Position numbers and translations under genes: made by a program
DNA from: Brytella acorum
GTDB lineage: Bacteria; Pseudomonadota; Alphaproteobacteria; Acetobacterales; Acetobacteraceae
Direction: 5' to 3'
Assembly (NCBI RefSeq): GCF_029309905.1
Contig: NZ_JARBJP010000001.1
Span: 62,001 to 126,000 of the forward strand
DNA: 64,000 nucleotides
Notes under the pieces: model-generated
Told to the model about the DNA's origin: nothing
The model's database searches: none
What the model saw: only the letters and a program-made list of their open reading frames with translations
Shown here: positions 50,618-60,208 of the stretch, piece after piece
Position numbering within the stretch: the first letter of the stretch is position 1
Layout of the letters: every line of letters begins with the position of its first letter

Positions 50618-52021
50618 ATGACGGAAATGCGTACCGAAACCGACGGGATGGGCGAAATCCAGGTGCCGGCTGACAAGCTCTGGGGGGCTCAGACGGAGCG
50701 TTCGCTGCATTATTTCAGCATCGGCAAGGAACTGATGCCGCGCGAGATGATCGAGTCCATGACGATGATCAAGCGTGCGTCGGCGGAAGCCAATTTTCAG
50801 AGCGGGCGTCTGGGCGAGGTCCAGTACAAGCTCATCCTGCAGGCTGCGGACGAAATTCTCGCCGGTCAGCATGCGGACATGTTCCCCCTGCATGTGTGGA
50901 TGACGGGTTCGGGCACGCAGTTCAACATGAACGTCAACGAAGTGATCGCGAACCGGGCGTCGCAGATCGCGGGTGAGCCGCTTGGCAGCAAGAAGCCGGT
51001 GCACCCGAACGATCATGTGAACATGTCGCAGTCTTCGAACGACGCCTTCCCGACAGGCATGTATATCGCGGCCGCCCTGAGCGCCGAACGCTTCGCGCTG
51101 CCCGCCCTGCGCAGGCTCGCGGCGGCTCTGGATGCCAAGGCGGAAGAGTGGAAGGACATCGTCAAGATCGGCCGCACGCACATGCAGGATGCGACGCCGA
51201 TGACGCTCGGTCAGGAATTCCACGGCTATGCCGGGCTGATCCACGAGAACGTCGCGCGTCTCGAAGCCGCCCGCGACGGGCTGTATCCGCTGGCGCTCGG
51301 CGGCACCGCCATCGGCACCGGCATCAATGCCGACGCGCATTTCGCGACACGCGCGGCCGCGGAAATCGCCCGCCTGACCAAGTTGCCTTTCGTGAGCGGG
51401 ACCAATAAATTCGCCCTGCAGGGCAGCCACGACGCGCTGGTGCACCTGTCGGGTGCCCTGCGAACGGTGGCCAACGCGCTCTACAAGATCGCCAATGACA
51501 TCCGTCTTCTGGGATGTGGTCCACGCGCCGGTCTCGCCGAACTGCACCTGCCGGAAAACGAGCCGGGTTCGTCCATCATGCCGGGCAAGGTCAATCCCAC
51601 CCAGGCCGAAGCCCTGTCCATGCTGGCGATCCAGATCATGGCCAACGACGTTGCGGTCGGCTTCGGGGGCGCCAGCGGGATTTTGGAGATGAACGTCTAC
51701 AAGCCGCTCATGATCCACAACATCACCCAGAGCCTCACGCTCATTCATGACGGCTGCGATAATTTCCGCAAATTCATGCTCGAAGGCGCAAAGCCCAACC
51801 TCAAGCGCATCGAGCGTTACGTGGCTGAGTCCGTGATGCTGGTTACTGCTCTGGCGCCGAAGATCGGCTATGATCTGGCGTCGAAGGTCGCGCATTACGC
51901 GATGGACCATGACACGACGCTGCGTGAGGCCGCGCTCAAGCTGAATGCGATTTCCGGCGAGGATTTCGACAAATTCGTCGATCCCCGCACGATGATCAGC
52001 CCCAATATCAAGGCGCGTTGA
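50618..52021 (+). CDS. fumC: class II fumarate hydratase
   Basis: 467 residues, typical of the iron-free, oxygen-stable FumC. It hydrates fumarate to L-malate. [56 protein letters not shown] with the catalytic His, and the superfamily signature [17 protein letters not shown] are present. It follows maeA by 30 bp with the ribosome site ggagga, so the two are co-transcribed. It ends before an 11-bp perfect hairpin that precedes glpR. Confidence 0.97.
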   Translation: MTEMRTETDGMGEIQVPADKLWGAQTERSLHYFSIGKELMPREMIESMTMIKRASAEANFQSGRLGEVQYKLILQAADEILAGQHADMFPLHVWMTGSGTQFNMNVNEVIANRASQIAGEPLGSKKPVHPNDHVNMSQSSNDAFPTGMYIAAALSAERFALPALRRLAAALDAKAEEWKDIVKIGRTHMQDATPMTLGQEFHGYAGLIHENVARLEAARDGLYPLALGGTAIGTGINADAHFATRAAAEIARLTKLPFVSGTNKFALQGSHDALVHLSGALRTVANALYKIANDIRLLGCGPRAGLAELHLPENEPGSSIMPGKVNPTQAEALSMLAIQIMANDVAVGFGGASGILEMNVYKPLMIHNITQSLTLIHDGCDNFRKFMLEGAKPNLKRIERYVAESVMLVTALAPKIGYDLASKVAHYAMDHDTTLREAALKLNAISGEDFDKFVDPRTMISPNIKAR

Positions 52022-52032
52022 TCAGCCAACCC

Positions 52033-52062
52033 TCAGCGGGAGATTGATTTCTCTCCCGCTGA
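52033..52062 (+). terminator. hairpin after fumC
   Basis: Perfect 11-bp inverted repeat tcagcgggaga / tctcccgctga with an 8-base loop, starting 12 bp past the fumC stop and ending 16 bp before glpR. There is no T run after it, so termination may be weak or Rho-dependent, and some read-through into glpR is possible. Confidence 0.55.
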
Positions 52063-52078
52063 CCGTCATCACTGGCGG

Positions 52079-52858
52079 ATGTCCGCACTTCCGCCCCCCG
52101 CGACGCCGCGCCATCGCCAGATTCTCGCGCATCTTCAGGAACGCGGATACGCTTCCAACGAAGACATGGCGCAGCAGATCGGCGTCGCGGTCCAGACCAT
52201 CCGTCGCGACGTCAACCAGCTTGCGGATCAGGGTTATCTGGCGCGCCATCATGGCGGAGCGAGCCTGCCGTCATCGGTCGAAAATATCGCCTATACGGAG
52301 CGCCAGGTTCTCAACCAGCATGCCAAGGATGCGATCGGGCAGGTCGCGGCCTCGCTGATTCCCGATCGTTCGACCCTCTTCATCAACATTGGCACCACGA
52401 CCGAATCCTTCGCGCGCGCGCTGACCGGTCGGCGGGAGTTGCGTGTGGTGACCAACAATCTCCATGTCGCCGCCATCGTTTCAGGACGCACGGATTTCAG
52501 GACCATCATCGCGGGCGGTTTCGTGAGGCCGCATGACGGAGGCATCGTCGGGGCGAGTACGATCGAGTCTCTTGAGACCTATCGCGCCGATTTCGGCATC
52601 ATCGGCATCAGCGGCATCGACGAGGACGGCACGCTGCTTGATTTCGACATGGATGAAGTCATGTGCGCGCGGACGATCATCCGCAATTCGCGTCGTGTCA
52701 TTCTTCTGTCCGACAATACGAAATTCGCCCGTCATCCCATGGGACGGGTCGGCGACCTGTCCGACATCGACGATTTCGTCACGGACCGGATGCCGCCGCC
52801 TGCATTCCTGGCGCGGATGAAGGCTGAAAACGTGGCTCTGCATATCGCGAATCCCTGA
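52079..52858 (+). CDS. glpR: glycerol-3-phosphate regulon repressor, DeoR family
   Basis: 259 residues. N-terminal DeoR-type HTH: RHRQILAHLQERGYASNEDM, VQTIRRDVNQLADQGYLARHHGGA. The C-terminal sugar-phosphate-sensing DeoRC domain (~75-250) contains LFINIGTTTESFARAL and FGIIGISGIDEDGTLLDFD. It should repress the glp genes that follow until glycerol-3-phosphate binds. The identification as GlpR rests on family plus direct linkage to glpD-glpF-glpK and the palindrome at 53039. Confidence 0.9.
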   Translation: MSALPPPATPRHRQILAHLQERGYASNEDMAQQIGVAVQTIRRDVNQLADQGYLARHHGGASLPSSVENIAYTERQVLNQHAKDAIGQVAASLIPDRSTLFINIGTTTESFARALTGRRELRVVTNNLHVAAIVSGRTDFRTIIAGGFVRPHDGGIVGASTIESLETYRADFGIIGISGIDEDGTLLDFDMDEVMCARTIIRNSRRVILLSDNTKFARHPMGRVGDLSDIDDFVTDRMPPPAFLARMKAENVALHIANP

Positions 52859-52872
52859 AAAACCGGGGTGAC

Positions 52873-52906
52873 GGCGCGCGCTTCTGCGCGTTTTCATTCG
52901 CGCGCC
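52873..52906 (+). terminator. possible terminator after glpR
   Basis: GC-rich stem cgcgc-ttct-gcgcg (52877-52890) followed by tttt. It is nested in a wider ggcgcgcg / cgcgcgcc pairing (52873-52880 with 52899-52906). It would separate glpR from glpD. Confidence 0.45.
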
Positions 52907-53038
52907 TTCGCTCTTCACATATAACCGTCACATCACCACGGGTTGATGCTGTTTATGTGTTTCTATTAAAACATATCCATGTTATGTTGCGCGCATTGGT
53001 TCGGTCCTGCTCGCTTTGGGCCGCAATTTTCGTCATGA

Positions 53039-53054
53039 TGTTCGTATGCGAACA
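53039..53054. promoter_or_regulatory. GlpR operator-like palindrome before glpD
   Basis: tgttcg-tatg-cgaaca, a perfect 6-bp inverted repeat 19 bp ahead of the glpD ATG. It is close to the TGTTCG/CGAACA core of the known enterobacterial GlpR operator. The position in the leader suits repression of glpD-glpF-glpK by the adjacent GlpR. Confidence 0.65.
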
Positions 53055-53073
53055 ACAATGACGGGAGAGTCTT

Positions 53074-54645
53074 ATGTCGTCGATGAATGAAGCCGCCTCT
53101 GCCAATCTCCGCTCCGTGCCTTACGATCTGCTGGTCGTGGGCGGCGGGGTGAATGGTTGCGGCATCGCACGTGATGCCGCCGGTCGCGGCGCGCGGGTCC
53201 TGCTGGTCGAGCAGGATGACCTGGCAAGTCACACCTCGTCAGCCAGTACAAAGCTGATCCATGGCGGGCTGCGCTATCTGGAATATTACGAGTTCCGCCT
53301 TGTGCGAGAGGCGCTGATCGAGCGTGAGCGTCTGTTGTCCATTGCGCCGCACATCATCTGGCCGATGCGTTTCGTGCTGCCGCATTCGAAAATGCTGCGG
53401 CCCGCATGGTTGCTGCGTGCCGGGCTGTTCCTTTACGACCACCTCTGCCCCCGCATGTCGCTGCCGAAGACGAACAAGGTCAATCTGCGCAGCAACCGTG
53501 TAGGCGAGCCTCTGCGTGACGAATACCGTCTTGGCTTCGTTTACTCGGATGGCTGGGTGCAGGACAGTCGGCTGGTGGTGCTCAACGCCATGGATGCCAG
53601 CGCCCACGGGGCGGAGATCCTCACCCGGACGCGCCTGACCGCCGCCAAACGCGGGGCCGAAGGATGGGACGCCACCCTCACCGATACCGTCACCGGAGAG
53701 ACGCGGCAGGTCCGGGCGCGGGCGATCGTCAACGCGGCGGGACCCTGGGTCGCGGAACTGCTCAAGGACAAGGTGCATGTAGAGAGCCGCAACAGCGTGC
53801 GTCTCGTCAAGGGCAGCCATATCGTCGTGCCGCGCGTGTTTGACGGTGCGCAGTCCTACATCTTCCAGAACCCTGACAAGCGCATCGTTTTCGCAATTCC
53901 TTACGAAACCGATTTCACGCTGATCGGCACGACGGACGTGCCCTGGGAGCAGGATCCCTCTCACGTGGAGATTGCGCCCGACGAGGTGAAATATCTCTGC
54001 GAGAGCGTGAACCGCTATTTCAAGAAGACGATTTCGCCCGATGACGTCGTCTGGAGCTACGCCGGCGTGCGCCCGCTCTATGACGACAATTCGGGCAGCG
54101 CTTCGGCGGTCACGCGTGACTACGTGCTCGACGTCGATTCCGCCGCCGCGCCGATCCTGTCGGTGTTCGGCGGCAAGATCACGACGTTTCGCAAGCTTGC
54201 CGAGCACGCGATCGAAAGGCTGGCACCGTTCCTCCCCGTGCTCAAGGGCCCGGAATGGACGGCGAGCCGCCCGTTGCCGGGCGGAGATTTCGAGCGCAGC
54301 CAGTTCCGCTCGCTCGTCGAGAAGCTCAAGGTGCAGGGACCTTGGCTCGACACCTATACGGCCTGGCGTCTCGTGCGCAATTACGGCACGCGGGCTTTTG
54401 AAATCGTCAAGGCGGACGAGGCCCGGATGGGGCAGCGTTTCGGCGAGACGCTGACGCAGGCAGAAGTCGATTATCTGATCGATCATGAATGGGCTCGGAG
54501 TGCCGAGGACATTCTCTGGCGGCGTTCGAAAATTGGTCTGCGCGTCGGCACGGACGTGGCGGCCAGTCTTCAGAGCTACATAGATCAACGCAAAACTTCA
54601 GCGCATCCCGCGCCAGTGGAGAAGGAGCGCGAAAGCGCTTCCTGA
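53074..54645 (+). CDS. glpD: aerobic glycerol-3-phosphate dehydrogenase
   Basis: 523 residues. Membrane-associated FAD enzyme oxidising glycerol-3-phosphate to dihydroxyacetone phosphate with electron transfer to quinone. FAD fold YDLLVVGGGVNGCGIARDAA. The signature LASHTSSASTKLIHGGLRYL, YIFQNPDKRIVFAIPYE, WSYAGVRPLYDD and GGKITTFRKLAE are all present. Ribosome site gggagag. Orientation and spacing make it the first gene of glpD-glpF-glpK. Confidence 0.96.
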   Translation: MSSMNEAASANLRSVPYDLLVVGGGVNGCGIARDAAGRGARVLLVEQDDLASHTSSASTKLIHGGLRYLEYYEFRLVREALIERERLLSIAPHIIWPMRFVLPHSKMLRPAWLLRAGLFLYDHLCPRMSLPKTNKVNLRSNRVGEPLRDEYRLGFVYSDGWVQDSRLVVLNAMDASAHGAEILTRTRLTAAKRGAEGWDATLTDTVTGETRQVRARAIVNAAGPWVAELLKDKVHVESRNSVRLVKGSHIVVPRVFDGAQSYIFQNPDKRIVFAIPYETDFTLIGTTDVPWEQDPSHVEIAPDEVKYLCESVNRYFKKTISPDDVVWSYAGVRPLYDDNSGSASAVTRDYVLDVDSAAAPILSVFGGKITTFRKLAEHAIERLAPFLPVLKGPEWTASRPLPGGDFERSQFRSLVEKLKVQGPWLDTYTAWRLVRNYGTRAFEIVKADEARMGQRFGETLTQAEVDYLIDHEWARSAEDILWRRSKIGLRVGTDVAASLQSYIDQRKTSAHPAPVEKERESAS

Positions 54646-54677
54646 TCCACGTTTCTTCAAAGCCGGATAACACGGTC

Positions 54678-55559
54678 ATGTCGGACAACAAGCGTTTCAT
54701 AGGCGAACTGATCGCCGAATTCTTCGCCGTTCTCATCATCATTGCTTTCGGCGACAGCGTCGCCGCGATGATCTCCCTGTACGATCCCAATCCGTATGTG
54801 AACGCCTATTGGGGCGTCGCCATCGTCTGGGGACTTGGGGTGACGATCGCGATCTATGCGACCGGCGCCGTCAGCGGAACGCATGCCAATCCGGCGGTGA
54901 CACTCGCTCTGGCTCTCTATCGAGGTTTTCCGTGGAAGAAAGTCGCACCCTACATGGTGGCGCAGGTCATCGGCGGTATCGCGGGTGCGGCCCTCGTCTA
55001 TCTCAATTTTTCGCCCGTCATCGACCATTATAACGGGCTGCATCATCTGTCGCGCGCCGTCGATGGCGGGGCCGCGGGTGTATTTTTCACCCATCCGGGC
55101 CTGGCCGTGACGCCGATGCACTCCTTCGTGGTCGAAATCGTTCTGACCGGATTGCTCGTATTCGGGATTTTCGCGATCACCTGCCAGTACAACACCATGG
55201 CGCCGCAGGCGAATTCCAGCGCGCTGATGGTTGGTCTTCTCGTCGCAACCATCGGTGCGTCCTCGGGCCTGCTCGATGGCTGGGCCATCAACCCCGCGCG
55301 TGATTTCGGTCCCCGGACGTTCGCCTATTTCGCGGGCTGGGGCACGGCGGCATTTCCGGCGCCGGGCAATTACTGGTGGGTGCCGGTCGTCGGTCCGACC
55401 ATCGGCGGCATTATCGGTGGCGGTCTGTATCAGTTCCTTCTGCGCCCCTTCATGCCGAATTACAGCCGTCTCACGATAGATGGCGAAGCGCTTGAAGCCG
55501 GATCGGACCCGATCCTCGTTGTTGACGATCAGGCGCCTTCCGTTCGCACGGCGCGCTGA
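54678..55559 (+). CDS. glpF: glycerol uptake facilitator (aquaglyceroporin)
   Basis: 293 residues from the ATG at 54678; the open frame upstream overlaps glpD. Six membrane segments and two half-helices with NPA boxes, HANPAV and INPARD. The second carries the Asp after Arg that marks glycerol-type channels rather than water-only aquaporins. A C-terminal cytoplasmic extension of ~30 residues follows the last segment. It lies 32 bp after glpD and 36 bp before glpK, so glycerol entry and trapping are expressed together. Confidence 0.95.
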   Translation: MSDNKRFIGELIAEFFAVLIIIAFGDSVAAMISLYDPNPYVNAYWGVAIVWGLGVTIAIYATGAVSGTHANPAVTLALALYRGFPWKKVAPYMVAQVIGGIAGAALVYLNFSPVIDHYNGLHHLSRAVDGGAAGVFFTHPGLAVTPMHSFVVEIVLTGLLVFGIFAITCQYNTMAPQANSSALMVGLLVATIGASSGLLDGWAINPARDFGPRTFAYFAGWGTAAFPAPGNYWWVPVVGPTIGGIIGGGLYQFLLRPFMPNYSRLTIDGEALEAGSDPILVVDDQAPSVRTAR

Positions 55560-55595
55560 ATTTTTTCTCTCCTTCCGATATGGAGATCGGTTCAA

Positions 55596-57101
55596 ATGGC
55601 TAGCAAAGACTGCATCCTGGCAATTGACCAGGGAACAACTTCCACCCGCGCGATCGTGTTCGATCGTAGCGCGACGGCGCTCTCGCTGGCGCGCCGTGAA
55701 TTTCCCCAGCATTACCCGCAGCCGGGCTGGGTCGAGCACGATGTCGAGGACATCTGGAGCGACGTCGTCCTCACGTCCCGCGAGGCCATTGCCAAAGCGG
55801 GCGGTGTCGAGCGGATCGCGGGGATCGGAATCACCAACCAGCGCGAAACGGTCGTGATCTGGGAACGCAAGACCGGCAAGCCGATCCACCGCGCCATCGT
55901 CTGGCAGGATCGCCGCACCAGCGCGCTCTGCGTCAAGCTGCGCAAGGAAGGCAAGGAAGAAGACATGCGGGCGCGGACCGGCCTGCTGCTCGACCCCTAT
56001 TTCTCGGCCAGCAAGATCGCCTGGATTCTCGATCACGTCGAAGGGGCTCGCGAACGCGCGGAAAAAGGCGAACTCGCCTGCGGAACGATCGACTGTTTCC
56101 TGCTGTCGCGCCTGACTGACGGGAAAGTGCACCGCACGGACATCACCAATGCGTGCCGTACGGCCCTGTTCAATATCCACACCCAGCAGTGGGACGACGA
56201 ACTGCTTTCGCTGTTCAACGTGCCGCGTGCGTTGCTGCCTGAAGTCTGTGACAATAGCGGCCATCTCGGCGAGACCGACCCGGCCGTATTCGGGCGTTCG
56301 ATCGTCATCGGCGGTATGGCGGGCGACCAGCACGCCGCTCTCGTCGGGCAGGCGTGCTTCAAGAAGGGCATGGTGAAGTCCACTTACGGCACGGGCTGCT
56401 TCATGCTGACCAACACGGGCGAAAAAGCGGTTGCTTCGACCAATCGTCTGCTGACGACCATCGCTTTTCGTATCGACGGCAAGACGACCTATGCGCTTGA
56501 AGGCTCCATTTTCGTCGCGGGCGCGGCCATCAAATGGCTGCGCGACGGGCTGCATCTCATCACCCATGCGTCGCAGACGGACGACATGGCGACGCGCGTC
56601 GATGACAGTCATGGCGTCTACATGGTCCCGGGCTTTGTTGGACTCGGCGCGCCGCACTGGGATCCTGATGCGCGCGGCCTGATCTGCGGGCTGACACTGG
56701 GTTCCACCCAGGCTCACATCGCGCGCGCTGCGCTCGAGGCCGTGGCGTTCCAGACCTACGATCTGCTCCGGGCCATGATCGACGATGGCGCGGCCGAGGC
56801 CAGCGCCCTGCGCATTGATGGTGGTATGGCCGCCAATGACTGGTTCAGCCAGTTTCTCGCCAACATGTTGCAGGTTCCCGTGCAGCGTCCCAAGGATCTC
56901 GAAACGACGGCGCTGGGTGCGGCTTTTCTGGCCGGACTGGCGACGGGCGTGTGGAGTTCGACGGATGAGGTTGCGGCGACCTGGCAGGAAGATAGTGTCT
57001 TCGAGCCTCGCATCGACAGCGATCTTCGCAAGAAATTGCTGGCGGGTTGGCACGACGCCGTCCGTCGCACCCTGAGCACCTACGGGCAGGACGCGGCCTG
57101 A
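55596..57101 (+). CDS. glpK: glycerol kinase
   Basis: 501 residues. FGGY-family kinase that phosphorylates glycerol at carbon 3. [15 protein letters not shown] at the N-terminus (phosphate 1), [28 protein letters not shown] with substrate-contacting residues, [25 protein letters not shown], and [20 protein letters not shown] near the C-terminus. Length and motifs are those of a complete enzyme. Last gene of the glp operon, followed by a long hairpin. Confidence 0.97.
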   Translation: MASKDCILAIDQGTTSTRAIVFDRSATALSLARREFPQHYPQPGWVEHDVEDIWSDVVLTSREAIAKAGGVERIAGIGITNQRETVVIWERKTGKPIHRAIVWQDRRTSALCVKLRKEGKEEDMRARTGLLLDPYFSASKIAWILDHVEGARERAEKGELACGTIDCFLLSRLTDGKVHRTDITNACRTALFNIHTQQWDDELLSLFNVPRALLPEVCDNSGHLGETDPAVFGRSIVIGGMAGDQHAALVGQACFKKGMVKSTYGTGCFMLTNTGEKAVASTNRLLTTIAFRIDGKTTYALEGSIFVAGAAIKWLRDGLHLITHASQTDDMATRVDDSHGVYMVPGFVGLGAPHWDPDARGLICGLTLGSTQAHIARAALEAVAFQTYDLLRAMIDDGAAEASALRIDGGMAANDWFSQFLANMLQVPVQRPKDLETTALGAAFLAGLATGVWSSTDEVAATWQEDSVFEPRIDSDLRKKLLAGWHDAVRRTLSTYGQDAA

Positions 57102-57152
57102 CGTCTGAGACGTTGAGGGAACGCGCCTCGGGTTATGGTCCGGGCTGAATGA

Positions 57153-57200
57153 TCCGGATCGGGTTTTCAGGAACTTCGGTTTTTGAAAACCCGATCCGGA
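57153..57200. terminator. 16-bp perfect inverted repeat between convergent glpK and zapE
   Basis: tccggatcgggttttc (57153-57168) pairs perfectly with gaaaacccgatccgga (57185-57200) around a 16-base loop. It lies between the ends of two converging genes. There is a T run inside the loop/arm but not after the stem. It could serve as a bidirectional terminator, or be a repeated extragenic palindrome if found elsewhere in the genome. Confidence 0.6.
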
Positions 57201-57285
57201 AGAAGCTGTCAGGACGGCGGTTTTTTCACCAACTTTATCCGAAAAACGCGCGGCCGCCCTGTTTGCCCCGCAGTCCGACCGCCGC

Positions 57286-58425
57286 TCAGGCCGCGGCGGC
57301 GAGCCAGGTGCGTGAGCGCATTTCTTCCAGACGGGAGGCCGTTCGCTCAAAAATCTGGGCGTTCTCGCCGGATCTGTAAAGCTGTTCGGGCATACATGCG
57401 GCCGACGCGAACAAAACCGTGTGCTGTTCGTAAAACACGTCAATCAAGGTGATGAAACGCCGCGCCTTGTCGAAGCTGTCCGGGTCCATCAGCGGGATAT
57501 CATCGATGATGACGACGGGAAATTTCGCTCCCAGCGCCAGATAATCCGCAGGCCCCAGAGCCCGGTCGCACAGATCGTCGAAATCGAACCGTGCGATCCG
57601 GCCCGCTGCCAGCGGGATCGGCACGTGACGCGAACCCACCGCCAGTTCCGTCGGTTCAGCCGGTCCGGTTGCATATTCCGCAAAAACCGCGTCAAGACGT
57701 TTGCGCGCGGCGTCATCCGCCGGGACGATCCATGCCGTATCGTCCTCGTCCCGCCCGCGGCGGTAATCGCGGGCGGCCTGGAGATGGACTACGCGCATAT
57801 GGCTTGCGAAGGTGCGGATGAACGGCAGCATGACCGTCCGGCCCACGTTACCCGCCAGCAGATCCTCCGGCGCGGTGTTGGAGGTGGCCACAAAAACCGT
57901 CCCCATCGAGATGAGAGCATTGAGCAGGCGCAGGATGACCACCGCGTCCGACATGTCATGCATCTGGAATTCGTCGAAGCAGATCAGGGTGTATTTCTTC
58001 GAGAGATCCTTGGCGAGCGCCGTGACCGGATCGTCTTCGAGTTTCGGCAGTTTCTGAAGCGCGAACAGCGCCTTATGCGCTTCCTGCATGAAAGCGTGGA
58101 AATGAATGCGCTGTTTTTTCTCGACGGGCACCAGCTGGCAGAACATGTCCATAAGCATGGATTTGCCCCGCCCGACGTCGCCGACGAGATAGACGCCTTC
58201 GATCGGGTCCGGCTTCGTTTTCGTCAGGCGTGACCAGAAGCCCTTGGCCAGACTGGCGTTTTCTTTTTCGCGCGCGGCCAGCCGTTCAGCAAGGCGATCA
58301 AGCACGCGCGTCGCCTTTTCCTGAGCTTCGTCGCGCTGGATGAGGCCTTTCGATACACCGAGGGCATAGGCCTGCGACAACGTGGCGTTGGCCGGCATCC
58401 AGGCGAGTGCCGGGTTGGACGACAT
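57286..58425 (-). CDS. zapE: ZapE/AFG1-family ATPase
   Basis: 379 residues. P-loop ATPase of the AFG1 family. Walker A VYLVGDVGRGKSMLMDMF, the family phrase RIHFHAFMQEAHKAL, Walker B LICFDEFQMHDMSDAVILRL-like stretch near residue 150, sensor-type VATSNTAPEDLL and VVIIDDIP are visible. In E. coli ZapE binds FtsZ during late or low-oxygen division; the mitochondrial homologue aids respiratory-complex turnover. In many alphaproteobacteria the gene stands next to mdh-sucCDAB, so its place 5 kb from this TCA locus may be a remnant of that order (inference). Confidence 0.93.
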   Translation of the reverse strand: MSSNPALAWMPANATLSQAYALGVSKGLIQRDEAQEKATRVLDRLAERLAAREKENASLAKGFWSRLTKTKPDPIEGVYLVGDVGRGKSMLMDMFCQLVPVEKKQRIHFHAFMQEAHKALFALQKLPKLEDDPVTALAKDLSKKYTLICFDEFQMHDMSDAVVILRLLNALISMGTVFVATSNTAPEDLLAGNVGRTVMLPFIRTFASHMRVVHLQAARDYRRGRDEDDTAWIVPADDAARKRLDAVFAEYATGPAEPTELAVGSRHVPIPLAAGRIARFDFDDLCDRALGPADYLALGAKFPVVIIDDIPLMDPDSFDKARRFITLIDVFYEQHTVLFASAACMPEQLYRSGENAQIFERTASRLEEMRSRTWLAAAA

Positions 58426-58578
58426 GGGGGAGTCCTTATTTCTTCCGTAACCGCTGCCCTGCTGATCGCGTGACCCGGCGGAGACACCGGGAACGGGCGG
58501 GAGAACCCTGCGAAAAAAACATGTGGGTGTCCATTCACAGTCTGGATACCGACCCTTCCAGACGATACTTCCGCAGGA

Positions 58579-59961
58579 TTACGGCCTGAGCAGACCTTCG
58601 TACTGCAACGAGCTGGTAAAAGGCGCGTAGGCCTTTTCCTGAGCCAGCATCAGCGCGATGGCATTGAGAGATTCAGAATAAGGAATGGTCACCGTGTGAT
58701 TGCCGCATTGCGTGACGACCGGTTCTCTGGTGGTGTCGTTGCCGACGCCCGTTGCCCCGCAGTCACTCCGGTAATTTTCGACGACCCATTGGTCCGGAAG
58801 CGCATCCGCATCGCGCAGATGCTGGATAAGCCACCGTGTGTCCGTCGAATATTGCAACTGACGACCGTCCGCGGGATTGACGGGCGAGTTGATCCAGCTC
58901 ACCCGCAGACCGTGTGCATGAGCCCAGTGCGTCGTGTTGACATACCATTGGAGATAACTCTCGGGGACGCTTTGCATGCGGATCCACGAGGCGGGCATGT
59001 CGTACGAAATGTCGCCGCCATAGAGCGCCGCTTCCCTGAGATATTTGTCATGACCGATATCGATCGTGTTGAACGGGGATGTCGTGCCCAGAAACGCGGC
59101 GTAACTCGTTTGCGTGATCGGGGCGAAATTCATCACGCCGCTTTTTCGGCCGGTGTCTACAAAGCTTTTCCAGCTTTCGACGTCCGGTGCAGCATAGAAT
59201 CCATGGGTGTTGACATCGGCCTGTCCGACCGCGTGACCCCTGTTCGGGAAAAGATTTCTGAAAGCTTCCGGGCGCGTCCAGAAATTCACGATCTCCGGGG
59301 TGTCCGTTCCGTTGCTGCCCGTATGCGGAGGCTTCGCGCCAGGGCCGCTCACAACGCCAAGCACGTCACGAATTTCCAGACCACTGACAGAATGGTCGAA
59401 GGTCAGTCGCGCATGGGGCGCCAGAACGACAGGTCCATCGTGAGCAGCCTCGATGCTGATATTGCACGACATCAGGGAGCGCGCAGGAATCAGATAGGAC
59501 TGGTCCTTTTGCGTCCACTGCTCGCAATTATCTTTCATACCGCCAAAGGTCGTCCACAGCGGGGAGGGCGTGACCGTCCAGGCTCGCCCCCGATCGTCTC
59601 TGAGTTCAGTGCCGTAGGCCAGCCGCTGGTCGGTGTTGCCCGGATTGACCACCGTCATACTGCTTCGGGCCGCTCCCGCTCCCATGCCGAATTCAGCGAC
59701 CTCCTGAAATTTCTGTTCCCATAACTGCGCGACCGCGTTGCTTTTCCCGATGCGTGCCAGGGTGAAAATACCATTGGTATGCCCGTAAAGGCCGATCTGT
59801 CCGCTTGCGAGTAGATCCTTGACCCTGGCCGGGTCAGCGAGATTTCCCGGGTCAGGAACCGTACCGAAAAAGACGTGAGGCGCCGCGGGCGTCTCCGCAA
59901 TGGCCGGCGCGGACATCCCGCCGAGCAGGACCACAAGGATGTAGCGCGGAACGAATTTCAT
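58579..59961 (-). CDS. secreted protein of unknown function
   Basis: 460 residues with a clear Sec signal (MKFVPRYILVVLLGGMSAPA, cleavage after AIA). I do not recognise the family. Visible features: few Cys, apparently three conserved-looking pairs (NCEQW/SCNIS and SDCGATG/TQCGN), no membrane segment after the signal. The C-terminal half has aromatic-rich strands such as SYLQWYVNTTHWAHAHGL and WLIQHLRDADALPDQWVVEN that could belong to a carbohydrate-active or TIM-barrel-like fold (guess). It stands alone; gaps of 153 and 247 bp on either side hold no gene. Probably periplasmic or extracellular. Confidence 0.75.
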   Translation of the reverse strand: MKFVPRYILVVLLGGMSAPAIAETPAAPHVFFGTVPDPGNLADPARVKDLLASGQIGLYGHTNGIFTLARIGKSNAVAQLWEQKFQEVAEFGMGAGAARSSMTVVNPGNTDQRLAYGTELRDDRGRAWTVTPSPLWTTFGGMKDNCEQWTQKDQSYLIPARSLMSCNISIEAAHDGPVVLAPHARLTFDHSVSGLEIRDVLGVVSGPGAKPPHTGSNGTDTPEIVNFWTRPEAFRNLFPNRGHAVGQADVNTHGFYAAPDVESWKSFVDTGRKSGVMNFAPITQTSYAAFLGTTSPFNTIDIGHDKYLREAALYGGDISYDMPASWIRMQSVPESYLQWYVNTTHWAHAHGLRVSWINSPVNPADGRQLQYSTDTRWLIQHLRDADALPDQWVVENYRSDCGATGVGNDTTREPVVTQCGNHTVTIPYSESLNAIALMLAQEKAYAPFTSSLQYEGLLRP

Positions 59962-60208
59962 CGAAGCATCTCCAGGTTTGTTGAAAACGGCTAGAGGACA
60001 AGGCCAGGCTGCGATATCGGGCTTTGCGGGCGAACCTGATCAGCCGCCAGTAAGCCGTCACGCAGGCCGCATGTCACGACGTGAACTTGCCAGCCTTGTG
60101 GCGGAATGTGAAAATCGGACGATCTTTCCAGAAGACCGGTTTTATACACGGTCATAGAGCGGCCGCGTCTGTCTATGACTGTTTCGAAATTCTGTTCGCC
60201 GAGGTCCT

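Noticed and set aside
49295-51910. 871-codon frame antisense to maeA and fumC
   Set aside because: Shadow of two well-marked enzymes.
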